Below, piece by piece: positions 32,501-43,489 of a stretch of DNA of 64,000 nucleotides. Source of the DNA: Prionace glauca (Eukaryota > Chordata > Chondrichthyes > Carcharhiniformes > Carcharhinidae); assembly GCA_037974335.1 (NCBI GenBank), contig CM075760.1, positions 55,236,890 to 55,300,889 on the forward strand, given 5' to 3'. The notes beneath the pieces are model-generated. The model did no database searches and was not told the DNA's origin. It saw only the letters and a program-made list of their open reading frames with translations. The position numbers and the translations under genes are program-made. The number at the start of each line of letters is the position of its first letter. The stretch's first letter is position 1.

Positions 32501-32833
32501 CCTCACGGCACAGAGATAGGTGGCGGTGTCTGTAACTCCGGCGTCTCTCACAGTCAGGGCGCTGAATTTGTTGCCTCCGCCGATTGAGGCAGTGATCCTC
32601 TGGCTTTCATCGGATTCTTTTCTGGCCGTCACCAGATACAGCGGTGGCTGATTCGGGGACTGTCTGTACCAATGCAAGCTGTAAAAATCAGTGGCCGTGG
32701 TACAGTTCATGGATACGGTTCCCCCTTCATTCACAACCATCCGCCGAGGGAGCTGCGTCACCTCATCTGCTCCATTCACCCCAGTGCAGGTCAGAATGAA
32801 AAACAGCAAAGAGAATCTGTAAATTCGGAGCAT
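32501..32833 (-). CDS. T-cell receptor V segment V12, intronless
   Basis: A single exon from ATG 32,833 runs through a full signal peptide (MLRIYRFSLLFFILTCTG then VNGADEVTQ) into the V domain without any intron. Domain: C23 in SMNCTTA, LHWYRQSP, and DTATYLC with C104, ending CAVR at the RSS. The junction where other V units have the intron (…ACTG|GGGTGAATGG) looks precisely fused. No stops. Alternatives: an upstream leader spliced to an internal acceptor, but the leader read here is already complete. Such a structure is unusual for a V segment; see findings. Confidence 0.87.
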
Positions 32834-33325
32834 TTTACAGATCTCATTAAACTTCTGTTGAAACAATTGTCCAGGGAGTTCAGTGTAGAATTAGAATATG
32901 GATCTAATCACAAGAATTAATAAGGATTCACAAACGCGCTCCAATTATAACTGAGGCGTCCCTCCGTCGACCTGATGAACGAAGCTGAGACTCGCTCATG
33001 GATATCGATTCTACTGGAATCTGACATAGAGAACTGAAGCCGGAATAAATAAACCCCATCAGTAACCCCATGTTTCCGGTTACAAATCTCGTCCCACGTG
33101 TCTACCTAGGAAACTATTTCGTCTGATCAGAACATTGACTGAACCCAGTTCAGGGTGAATCCATTCACTGGCAGCCAGCTCACCAACTACTAACCCCACA
33201 GAACCACCCCGGACACAGGGAAATGCAGTGAGAACCTCCCGAGACACGGCAGGCAGCAAAATACACAGGATGAAGTTTGGAAATTTTGTCTTCAAATATC
33301 CAACTCCCCCTTATACAGAGCGACA
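32834..33325. other. V12 upstream region, nothing firm
   Basis: No CRE/decamer or CCAAT arrangement like those of V2 or V6 was noticed. No gene seen. Confidence 0.4.
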
Positions 33326-33754
33326 ATGCGGCATTTGGGTTGTTTGGGGACTATTCCTAACGGGGAACTGTGAACCAAACACATTTCACATTGACTTTCA
33401 TTATATAAACATGATTTAAAACTGAACTAAATATTCAGTCTGTCTGATCTATTTCCGTTCGGACATTTATTTTTCAGATCTGAGTCATGGCGATTCTATC
33501 ACTCAGTCGCTATCCTCAGAATTAGAGGCGGAAGGAGAAACAGTGACTTTATTTGTACTTATAATGTAACAATAAGCAAGTACAATCTATACTGGTATCG
33601 GCAACATCCAGATACAAAGCCCCTGTTTATATTGAAGAAAAAAAATCGATATTTGGTGAAAATATATCCGTTTCTTTGGAAAGTTTCAGGTACCGAGTAA
33701 ATTCATCAATTTGACGGGTATGTAGCTGATTGACGCTGTGCTATCGCTGGGACT
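33326..33754 (+). pseudogene. V segment relic V13
   Basis: Leader relic 33,326-33,362 resembles that of V3 but lacks nine bases and its donor GT has become GG. The V exon begins at 33,477 after TTTTCAG with a DLSHGDSITQ-like start; a frameshift falls in the C23 region (GETVTLF), and further damage lies in FR3. LYWYRQHPDT is still readable. The RSS (33,755-33,793) is fairly good. Confidence 0.87.
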
Positions 33755-33793
33755 CACAGTGATGGAAAGCAATCTGACTGTTGTACAAAGACA
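33755..33793 (+). other. V-RSS, 23-bp spacer (V13)
   Basis: Heptamer CACAGTG (33,755-33,761), 23-bp spacer, nonamer ACAAAGACA (33,785-33,793), mutated at two or more positions. Confidence 0.85.
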
Positions 33794-34207
33794 GCATTTA
33801 AATATAGTTGAACCCTGTTTGCTGCGGGTTGCACAACATCGCGGGCAGATGCAACAGCAATGTGACTGTCAGCAACACACAAGAGGTCTCATTAACCTGG
33901 GATCAACACAAGTTTCCTGGTACGTCAGTCATTATGTCTCTATGAGTCTGTGAGACCTCTCAGTAGTGAGCTGGCTGATATTGAAAGAAAACAACTCGAG
34001 CTGGGCAGCTTTCGGCATCTCGATAGGGAAACGAGTGCACTTTTCCAGATGGGGTTGCAGGAATGAAGCCCTTCTCTGTAAATTAGCACTGCAAATTCTG
34101 GGTTACTCATAGCAACACAAACGTTCCAGCATTAAAGAAACATTCTGAAGTTTGTTGGGGGAATTCTATTCTCAATGTCTATTTTAAAGGTAGTAAGAAG
34201 TCTCTCA
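33794..34207. other. intergenic, nothing recognised
   Basis: 3' flank of V13; no signal seen. Confidence 0.4.
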
Positions 34208-34655
34208 ACACCAATGGAGAGACCATGCAGACGCTACGACAACGAATGAACACCGCTCGACAATCACCAGGCAGGAGTGTTCCCTTCCTGTTCGTGAACA
34301 CTTTAGCAGTCACGGGCATTCAGCCTCTGATCTTCTGGTAAGCGTTCTCCATGGTGGCCTCCACGACACACGACAACATAGAATCGCTGAGCAGAAACTA
34401 ACAGCCAAATTCCGCACACATGAGGACTCAACCGGGATCTTGGTCCATGTCATACTATCTGTAACTCCCACGACTTGCCTGGGCTTGCAAAATCTCACTG
34501 ACTATCCTAGGAGACAATACATACCACTTTAACTTGTGTTTGGCCCTCTCTCCACTCCCACTGCCTGTACCTTTCAGACTTGATTACATGTGAAGATCGC
34601 ATTCCAACTATTATCTTGTAAATTGAGTTTGTGTCTGTATATGACCTGTTTCTTC
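34208..34655 (+). mobile_element. Penelope-like element, decayed GIY-YIG fragment
   Basis: Nucleotide similarity to 23,400-23,870: GAGACCATGCAGACGCTACG, then the same 3' region CTGTAACTCCCACGACTTGC. The endonuclease frame is broken by several indels. Confidence 0.8.
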
Positions 34656-34964
34656 ACATCATATTTTAAAGTTCACAGTCACTTTCATGCGAAATTTCCT
34701 CGTTGTGTATACACTTTCTCTGAAGCAGCTAAACTCTCGGATCAAATAAACCCAGAGAACAGGCCGTGGTAAAAATACTTCAGCACCTGATGGGGATTGA
34801 GTTGAAGAATACTTGACAGGCACGGATACTGATTCAAAAGACAATTGCTAAACAAAAGAGATCAGAAAAATATAAGAAGATCAGCGAGCTCAACTGCGTT
34901 GAAATTAAGTAATATAATTCGTCAAATGTTCCTTTCCTCTTGTTGAGGTTGTGTCCTGCACTGA

Positions 34965-35048
34965 TGTTTTAGGAAGTGAGAATATTATCAAATAAATCGG
35001 TTGGACTAAAACCTGGTGTTGTCAGACTTTTTACTGTGTTTTAGGAAG
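34965..35048 (+). mobile_element. 60-bp retroelement-tail insertion with 12-bp target duplication
   Basis: Insert 34,977-35,036 (starts TGAGAATATTATCAAATAAA, ends GACTTTTTACTG) is flanked by TGTTTTAGGAAG at 34,965-34,976 and 35,037-35,048. The insert equals the end of the palindrome arm at 24.7-24.9 kb. It is a minimal, 5'-truncated insertion. Confidence 0.85.
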
Positions 35049-35097
35049 GCGCATGTGATTCTCTCAGTGGAAGGTGAATCTGTTCATCGGTGTGAGA

Positions 35098-35115
35098 GCT
35101 CCCTCTGGTGGCAGC
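35098..35115 (-). promoter_or_regulatory. CTCF-like motif downstream of V14 RSS
   Basis: Minus strand GCTGCCACCAGAGGGAGC is a strong CTCF-core match in V orientation, about 20 bp past the presumed V14 nonamer (35,144-35,136). Confidence 0.65.
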
Positions 35116-35135
35116 TTGCTGGAACTCCCAGTCTG

Positions 35136-35442
35136 GGGTTTTGTCCGGGAACGGCTCAACCTCGACAGCAGTGGTCCAGAAATACACCGCGTTGCCAGAG
35201 AGAAGAGCCCCGGCTGATTTAAAAGAGCAGTTTTGTTTCCTTTGTACAAACAGTAGAAAGTCCGGCAAATCTTGGGATAAGTATCCGCACTGCATTCTTA
35301 TTGAGTATAAAGGACCTGGATATACCAGAACAGAGTTGGTTCACGGTAGGTTGTTGACTAACCACAGTCCGGTATTGTGCTCTGTCCTTCTTGAATTGTT
35401 AATTCAGAAGGAGCCTGGACAACGAATCATAACTATTGGTTC
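35136..35442 (-). pseudogene. V segment relic V14 with decayed RSS
   Basis: Minus strand is a decayed relative of V6: acceptor region ACAAG (was ACAG), FR1 around SQAPSELTIQEGQ with frame damage, a FWYIQ remnant, and SGNAVYFW where C104 is Trp. The RSS is degraded (CACTGCT, about 22-bp spacer, ACAAAACCC). Confidence 0.78.
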
Positions 35443-35964
35443 TTGTAACACAAGTACAAACTGTTCCAAAAGTCAGAAATTAAACAGAACTCCTAAATAA
35501 CACACTGACTGAACACACAGCAAGAACATTATTATCAGTGAGGGATAAGGGGAATACATAGTAATTCTTTCGAGTTCGACAGAAAATACAGGTTATTCTC
35601 GATGTGTTGATTCTTCCAATCTAATATGCAATGTAACCCAGATCAGAAACTGGCTTCAGTTACTCAGAAACTGAGGCCGTTTTTCAGGGGTATGCCTGGA
35701 AGTTCTGTCAGTACCGATCGAAGTGGCGCACCAATAAATGAGAGTCAGAAATAATTATTTCGTCTCACTGTTCCTCTTTCTCTTTCTGACATCTTCAGGG
35801 TTCCACCTTCTTTCTTCTGGTCTCTGTCTCTATCGTCCTGCCGTTCTTTTCGAAGTGCCATGAAAATGCAGAGTTTAGAAAATCTAACTTGTCTGAGAAT
35901 GTCATTTCAAAAATTCCCCTTAAAAATACTTTGTTAATAGTAAAATGCTGTCGGGATAATTGGA
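35443..35964. other. intergenic, nothing recognised
   Basis: No signal except the duplicated TGCTGTCGGGATAATT at the LINE 5' junction (35,945-35,980). Confidence 0.45.
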
Positions 35965-38396
35965 ATGCTGTCGGGATAATTTCCTTGAACAGTGTGTGTT
36001 GGAGCCGACGAGGGAGCGAGCTATCTTGGATCTGGTGCTATGTAATGAGGCGGATAGAATTAGGGACCTTGCGGTGAAGGATCCTCTTGGAGAGAGTGAT
36101 CATTGTATGGTGGAGTTGCTGGTGCAGATGGAGGAGGAGAAAGTGGGTTCCCAGACACGCGTCCTTTGTTTGAATAGAGGGGAGTATGGTAGGATGAGAG
36201 AAGAATTGGCGAATGTGGACTGGGGGAACGCGTTGGAAGGTAGGTCTGCTGAGGAGCAGTGGAGGATCTTTAAGGAGATCTTTCTTGGTGCTCAGCAGAA
36301 ATTTATTCCGATGGTTAAAAAGGACAGTAGGAGGAGAGGTAATAAGCCGTGGATAACGAAGGAGGTGAAGGAAAGTGTTAAATTAAAAGCGGAGGAGTTT
36401 AGAGTAGCTAAGAGCAGTGGGCGAGAAGAGGATTGGGAAAGGTTTAAATGTCAACAAAGATTGACAAAGAAATTGATAAAGGAGGGTAGGAGAAGCTATG
36501 AGGCTGGGCTAGCACTTAATATAAAAAAGGATAGCAAGAGTTTTTATAAATATATAAAAAGGAAGAGGCTGGCGAGGGTAAACGTTGGTCCTTTAGAGGA
36601 TGAGAAAGGGGAGCTAGTGGTAGGGGGTAGGGATATGGCTAAGGTCTTGAATAACTTCTTTGTTTCTGTCTTCACGGAGGAGGACGTGAATAATTTGCCG
36701 GGTGTTAGCGATGGAAAGGTGGTAGGACTGGAGGGTCTTAATGACATTACTGTTACTAGAGAGGTGGTGCTCGACAGACTGGAGGGGCTGATTGTGGACA
36801 AGTCCCCAGGACCGGATGGAATGCATCCGAGGGTTCTGAAAGAAATGGCGGAGGTGATAGTGGATGCCTTGGTGGTTATTTTCCAGACGTCGCTGGATTC
36901 CGGGGAAGTGCCGGAAGATTGGAAAACGGCTAATGTTACGCCGTTGTTTAAGAAGGGTGCCAGGCAAAAGGCGGGGAATTATAGGCCGATTAGTTTAACG
37001 TCTGTGGTAGGTAAAATGTTAGAAACCGTCATTAAGGAGGAAATAGCGAGGCATCTTGAGGGGAATTGCTTGATAGGGCGGACGCAACACGGTTTCATTA
37101 AAGGGAAGTCGTGTCTGACAAATTTACTGGAGTTCTATGAGGATGTGTCTAGGGCAGTGGATAGAGGAGAGCCGGTGGATGTGGTCTTTCTGGATTTTCA
37201 GAAGGCGTTTGACAAGGTACCTCACAAGAGGTTATTGCAGAAGGTCAGGGGACATGGAGTTGGGGGTAGGGTGTTAGCGTGGATAGAGGATTGGTTGTCA
37301 AATAGGAGGCAGAGAGTCGGGGTCAATGGATGCTATTCGGATTGGCGGTTGGTGACTAGTGGGGTGCCCCAGGGGTCGGTGCTGGGGCCTCAGCTATTTA
37401 CCATTTATATAGATGATCTGGAGGAGGGAACCGAGTGCAGGGTGTCGAAATTTGCTGATGACACCAAGATTGGGGGAAAGGCAAATTGTGCGGAGGGTGT
37501 GGAGAGTCTGCAGAAGGATCTAGATAGGCTGGGCGAATGGGCCAGGAAATGGCAAATGGAATTTAATGTTGGCAAGTGTGAGGTGGTCCACTTTGGTAGG
37601 AGGAATGGTAGGAAGGACTATTACTTACGGGGCGAAAAACTGCAGCAGGCGACGGTGCAGAGGGACCTCGGGGTCCTTGTGCATGAGTCGCAAAAACCCA
37701 GCTTGCAGGTGCAGCAGGTGGTCAGGAAGGCGAATGGGATGCTGGCCTTCATAGCGAAGGGGATTGAATATAAAAGTAGGGAGGTCTTGCTGCAGCTGTA
37801 TAGGGCATTGGCGAGGCCGCAGCTGGAGTACTGTGTGCAGTTTTGGGCGCTGCACCTGCGCAAGGATATTTTGGCCCTGGAGGGAGTGCAGAGGAGGTTT
37901 ACTCGGCTGATACCGGAATTGAGGGGATTGAGCTATGAGGAGAGGCTGAATAAACTAGGCTTGTACTCGTTAGAGTTTAGAAGAATGAGGGGAGATCTCA
38001 TTGAGACGTATAAGATGATGAATGGGATGGATAGGATAGAGGTGGAGAGACTCTTCCCGCTCAAAAAAGACAGTAGGACTAGGGGGCATAGCCTCAAGAT
38101 AAAGGGGGGGCGGTTTAGAACAGAGTTGAGGAGGAACTTCTTCGCTCAAAGGGTGGTGAATCTCTGGAATTCTCTGCCTGTTGAAGTGGTGGAGGCTGCC
38201 TCGCTAAATATTTTTAAGAAACGGGTTGATGTGTTTTTGATAAGAGAAGGGATTAAGGGTTATGGGGAGAGGGCGGGAAGGTGGAGCTGAGTCACGACAG
38301 ATCAGCCATGATCTTATTGAATGGCGGGGCAGGCTCGAAGGGCCAGATGGCCTACTCCTGCTCCTATTTCTTATGTTCTTATGTTCTTAAAATCTC
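35965..38396 (+). mobile_element. CR1 family-B copy with open RT frame, 5' truncated in endonuclease
   Basis: The frame is open from about 35,960 to 38,290 (about 776 residues). It starts in the last part of the APE endonuclease (AILDLVLCNE, LGESDHCMVEL), then the linker, RT with VDKSPGPDG, FLDFQKAFDKV (A), SGVPQGSVLGP (B), KFADDTK (C), and the C-terminal domain to GYGERAGRW. The tail CTCCTATTTCTTATGTTCTT repeats TTATGTTC. RT residues look intact but loss of most of the endonuclease and all upstream sequence means it cannot move on its own. A 16-nt block is duplicated at its 5' junction. Confidence 0.95.
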
Positions 38397-39944
38397 TCAA
38401 TGTTTCACTGATTAAAAACTCCAACATTACTGTTCCGCATCATAAACATCTGCTTCATTATTATATCTTTCTTTTACAGATCAAGTAATGGGTTGAATTT
38501 TGGACGCTGCAGATTTCCTTCAGCTGATTTGTATGGCTCGTATATAATATTTCCTCTTGGTGGCTCTATCAGTAAATTTCTCTCAGTTTATCATTCTGAA
38601 TCTGTAACTGAAGCAACATTAGATGTTATTTCAGTTTTCAGTGTGAAATGTAGGAGGCAATTTTTGTTATATTGGTTAATAGTTTCCCCACAGTTTCAAT
38701 ATCATGTATAAATAAGAAACGTTTCTCATTCCTCATTCTTAATTACTCTTTCTTTAAGATCCTGTTTTCAGTTTCTGTTGTATGTCACAGATGTACAAAT
38801 ATTGACGGATTCCATGTGCATGTGTTCTGTTCTCAATGTGAAGTTCAATCGATGTATTCACTTTTCTAACTTTAAAAAATAATGTCGCAATAAAATATTC
38901 TCTGATTTTTTAAAAATAAATACTGAATGAAAATTTAACCATCTCTGGTTTGGCTTAATTCCGTTTTCCAATTCTCACCAACTCCGCTCCATTTTCCCTG
39001 TTATACGGTTTCCCCCTTTCCCAGACAGGCATGTCCTCCCAGTCATGTGTGGGATGCGGTTGAACTCAAGGGCGTTCAATGGAAGAGTCGCTCCGCCACC
39101 CAGTGGCCAATCTGTGTAAATACACCTTCATCTCCGCCTTTTTTATGATGGAACCCAGGGACTGAATGAATGAAGAATGAGGAGAACCTCGGCGATTTCA
39201 CTCATAAACCGGTCTGTTGCTGACCGAGTTTCAGCTAATTCTAAAAAGCAAAAGCTCTGCTTCATCAGAGGCTGATGCAGGGCAGTGTGTGGCAGAAGAT
39301 AGTTTCCTTTACACTGCCCCTTAAATACACTATCAGAGCCGCTGCAGCATGGATTAACAGGGTGAATCTCTCTATATTTCGTCCGATGAAATACTTACAA
39401 GGCAGGCATGCCACAACTAGATAGAGAACATATACAGAGCAGAGGCGCAAACCATGAGGTGAAACCAAGAGACTGGGGTGTATTTCACATAAGCACATTC
39501 TAGATTATAAATTTTTAAATTATGACGAGTGTTGTGGGATAATTTGAGATGACCAATACTGTCTTTAACTACAGACAAAACTCACGAGGCAGATATCTCT
39601 GTGTAAGGACGAAACATTTATTTGAAGCAAAAACACAAAAAGCAGCTGCTTGGAAATGACCAAAAGGTTAATGTGGCTCTGGAACAGAGTGGCAGCACCT
39701 TTCCGATGCATCGAACATGTACCACCAATAACAGATCAATTATAGATTTTCGTACCGATCATTTCAGCGTCGTAATAGTTTAAAAATCAATTACATTCAG
39801 TTAACATACATCAATAATAATTCCTGACAAGTTGTTCAGCCAATCGCATTTTACAACACAGATGAATGATATCTCATTCATCTACTTAAACCGGAGGCTG
39901 ACTCATCTGTAATCAGTATCTGGGGGAATCAGGAAGGTAGAGTC
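38397..39944. other. intergenic, nothing recognised
   Basis: AT-rich, no V segments, RNA genes or repeats recognised. Confidence 0.45.
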
Positions 39945-40700
39945 ATAAAGTCACAAAGGTTTACAGCATGGAAGCAGTTCTTTCGGCCCAACATGTCCAT
40001 GCCGCCCCTTTTTAACTTGTAAGCTACTCCCAATTGCCCGCATTTGGCCCACATCCTCGATAGCCATCTTATTCTTGTACTTGTCTAAGAGCTTTTTAAA
40101 AGACAAAATCATACCCGCCTCTACTACTACCTCTGGCAGCTTGTTCCAGAAACTCACGACCCTTTGTGTGAAAAAAAAGTCCATCTGGACCCATTTATAT
40201 CGCTCCTCTCTCACCTTAAACATATGCCCTCTAGTATTAGACTCTCCTATAGTTGGGAAAAGATATTGACTATCTAGCTGATCTATACCTCACATTATTT
40301 TATAGACCTCGATAAGATAACCCCTCAGCCTCTTACCTCCAGAAAGAAAAAGCCCAGTCTATCCCATCACTCCTTATAACTCAAACCATCAAGTCCCGGG
40401 AGCATCCTAATAAATCTTTTCTGCACTCTTTCCAGTTTAATAATATCCGTTCTATAATAAGGTGACCAGAACTATACACAATATGTCAGTGTCGTGTACA
40501 ACTCCTGTATTCAGTGTTCTGACCAATGAAACTAAGCATGTCGAATGCCTTCTTCACCATCATGTCCATCTGTGACTCCGCTTTCAATGAGCTCTGACCA
40601 TGTACCCCTAGACCTCGATGTTCTGTAACTTTCCTAAACGCCCTACCACCTTGCTGCTCTCGTGATTCGTGTTCGGCCCTTGCAGGTTCGCAGGCTGGTT
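39945..40700 (-). mobile_element. old CR1 3' fragment
   Basis: Minus strand shows FFFTQRVVSFWNKLPEVVVEA and further CR1 motifs, broken by several frameshifts, with upstream RT-tail similarity to about 40,690. Confidence 0.7.
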
Positions 40701-40734
40701 TCGATATGTTAAAAATTAATGTTTTTGATAAGCA

Positions 40735-41095
40735 ATCCTGAATTACTTCCTGGTCGAAAGCACCTCTGTCAGAATCAGTGGAGTGAGATTTGTAGTTTTG
40801 CTTCTGAACTGGAAATGTCACATGGGCAACAGGCTGAGAACAAACACAGATAGTGAAAGGCAGTGATAGGATGCAGACAGTTACTCGAGAAATTTAACCT
40901 GAGTACCTGAAGCTGAGGCATCATAAGGACCATTCTATTGCATTCAATTTTGCTGCATCTCATTGCATTCAAAGGACAGTGTTAGTATCAATCTGTGATA
41001 AACCATTTTGTGGTAATTCTGATGAACAACATTAACTAATCAGCATCAATGATCGGCGGGTTCCAGCCCCACGTTGGGTGCCATCATTTTCACAC
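40735..41095. repeat. partial tRNA cassette relics
   Basis: 40,735-40,860 resembles 5,455-5,570 (TTACTTCCTGGTC then TCTGAATTGGA-like). At 41,062-41,095, GGCGGGTTCCAGCCCCACGT and TTGGGTGCCAT are the 3' end of tRNA-Lys plus its flank. The remainder of the tRNA is missing. Confidence 0.6.
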
Positions 41096-41204
41096 GTTGC
41101 TGCTTTTCTGGGAGAACTCTAGTTCTACATTCTCTGGTAGTGTTGCCATTCCGCTTTGGTGCTCATCTACAGTAAATCCCATGGTGCTCGGTAAATGGCA
41201 GAAC

Positions 41205-41695
41205 CATAAAGAGTATTGAAAGGCAGAGGGACCTGGGTGTACATGTACCAAGGTCACTGAAAGCGGCAACGCAGGTGGAGAAAGTAGTCAAGAAGACATA
41301 CGGCATGCTTGCCTTCATCAGCCAGGGCACTGATTTTAAAAATTGGCAAGCTATGTTGCAGATTTATACTACCTCAGTTCAGCCGCGCTTGGAATATAAT
41401 GTTCAATTCTGGTCGTCACACTACCAGAAGGATGTGGAGACTTTGGAGAGGATACAGAAAAGATTAACCAGCATGTTGCCTGGTATGGAAGGCATTACCT
41501 ATGAGACGTTGGAGAAATTTGATTTGTTCTCACCGGACAGACGGAGGTTGAGGGGCGACCTGATAGAAGTCTACAAGATGATGAAGAGTAAGAACAGAGT
41601 GGATAGTCAGAAGCTTTTTTCCCAGGTTGGAAAAGCCAATTACTGGGGGACATAGGTTTAAAGTGCGGGGCAAGGTTTAAAGGAAGCTGGTAGAA
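41205..41695 (+). mobile_element. CR1 ORF2 C-terminal fragment, decayed
   Basis: Frame 41,275-41,655 encodes VVKKTYGMLAFISQGTDF ... LEYNVQFWSSHYQKDVETL and the LRGDLIEVYKMM motif. It is truncated at both ends and abuts the next CR1 copy. Confidence 0.85.
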
Positions 41696-43250
41696 AAGGT
41701 TAAGGCGCATGGGATACGAGGCCAGGACGATTGAGAACTGGCTGGGAAATAGGAGACAGAGGGTAGCTGTGGAGGGGACCTTGTCGGGCTGGAGGCCAGT
41801 GACCAGTGGTGTGCCGCAGGGCTCAGTACTGGGATCTCTCCTCTTTGTAGTCAACATAAATGACTTGGAAGAGGGCGTAGGTGGTGTGATCAGCAAGTTT
41901 GCTGATGACACCAAGATGGCAGGGTTGGCGGGTACGGAACTGGATTGTCAGGTGATACAACAGGATATAGATAGGTTGGTGCAGTGGGCAGATAGGGGTG
42001 GCAGATGGCATTTAATCCTGACAAATGCGAGGTGATGCATTTTGGACGGAATAATGCAGAGAGGAGCTATGTGATTAAAGGGAGGCCGATTCGGAGTATA
42101 GACATACAGAGGGACCTGGGAGTGCAGGTTCACAAATCCATGAAGGTTGCGTCACAAGTGGAGAATGTTGTCAGAAGGCTTATGGGATGTTGGCCTTTAT
42201 AGGAAGGGGCATAGGGTATAAAAGCTGCCGTCTAATGCTTCAGTTGTACAGAACGTTGGTTAGACCGCATTTGGAGTACTGCGTCCAGTTCTGGTCACCT
42301 TACTACCGGAAGGACGTGGAGTCTCTGGAAAGGGTGCAGAGGAGGTTTACCAGGATGTTGCCTGGCATGGAGGGGCTGGGGTACGAGGAAAGGTTGAAGA
42401 AACTGGGACTGTTCTCCTTGGAAAGACGGAGATTGAGAGGGGACATGATAGAAGTATATAAGATAATGAAGGGAATGGATAGAGTTAATAGTGAGAGACT
42501 GCTCCCTAGACTAGGTACGAACACGAGAGGTCATCATTTAAGGGTGACGGGGGAGAGGTATAATTTGGAGGTGAGAAGAAGGTTCTTTACGCAGAGAGTT
42601 GTGGGGGTCTGGAACGCGCTATCGAGTAGGGTGGTGGAGGCAGGAACATTGGACTCGTTTAAGATGCAGTTAGATAGGCACATGAGTGAAACGAGAATGG
42701 AGGGATATGGTAGGGGCTATTAAATAGGGTTAAACCTCAGGAGACACCGGAAAGGCAGGCTGTAAGATTCATATTTTTGTCTTTATTCCACAGGTGGAGG
42801 TCCACCTCGTGTCAAACGAGGGGCATTCACACGGCGGGTCGTGCGTGGGCTGCTCTTGGAAGTTCCAGGAGTGGCCTAGTACTTCATGTCGGTGTGTGTG
42901 TTTGATCCTGGACCGGTAGATGGGCGCCGCAACAGCTCAGTGACTATCACTGCTGGCTGTGCAGATACATGGATTTGGGCCTGTGTCTGTGGGAGTTTGT
43001 GCATTCTCCCTGTGGTTGCGTGGGTTTCCTCCGGGCGCTCCGGTTTCCTCCCACACCCCAAAGATGTGCTCTCAGGCTAATCGGTTTTTACCAAATTGAC
43101 ACTATTTCTTCCCTGAATCTGACTGAGTCGGGTTCCATCCGGAGATATGCAGGGTAGAATAGGTGTAGGGTGATGTGGCGGCGCGGGCTCGTTGGGCCGA
43201 AGGGCCTGTTTCCCGTGCTGCGTTGTTCTTTGTTCTTTGTATAAGGCCTT
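41696..43250 (+). mobile_element. CR1 family-D copy with a SINE-like 3' UTR
   Basis: ORF2 from just before RT motif B (NRRQRVAVEG, SGVPQGSVLGS, KFADDTK) to MEGYGRGY, broken by at least two frameshifts. The 3' UTR (about 42,725-43,250) contains a SINE-like body (GTGGTTGCGTGGGTTTCC, CGGTTTCCTCCCACACCCC) and ends GGGCCTGTTTCCCGTG and TTCTTTG repeats. The same composite 3' end is in the copy at 45,353-46,078, so it belongs to the family. Confidence 0.85.
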
Positions 43251-43482
43251 TTTTTGCTCAGAGGGTGGTGGGTGCCAGGAACTTTCCATCGGAGGAGGCA
43301 GTGGACGCAGATACAATAGTGGCTTTTAAGGGGCATCTTGACAACTACGTGAATAAGATGAGAATGAAGGGATATGGTCTCCGGAAGGGTAGAGGGTTTT
43401 AGTTCAGTCAGGCAAAATGGTTGGTGCAGGCTTGGAGGGCCGAAGGGCAAGTTCCTATACTGTATTTTTCTTTGTTCTTTAT
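43251..43482 (+). mobile_element. CR1 3' end fragment
   Basis: Encodes FFAQRVVGARNFPSEEAVDA to GYGLRKGRGF, then a tail GGAGGGCCGAAGGGC and TTCTTTGTTCTTT. It is joined directly to the previous copy. Confidence 0.75.
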
Positions 43483-43489
43483 TCATCTC

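Noticed and set aside
35960-38290. Possible host gene of 776 residues
   Set aside because: APE endonuclease remnant plus RT with FADD and a CR1 tail identify a LINE.
41495-41914. Minus-strand open frame of 139 residues
   Set aside because: Antisense shadow of CR1 coding sequence.
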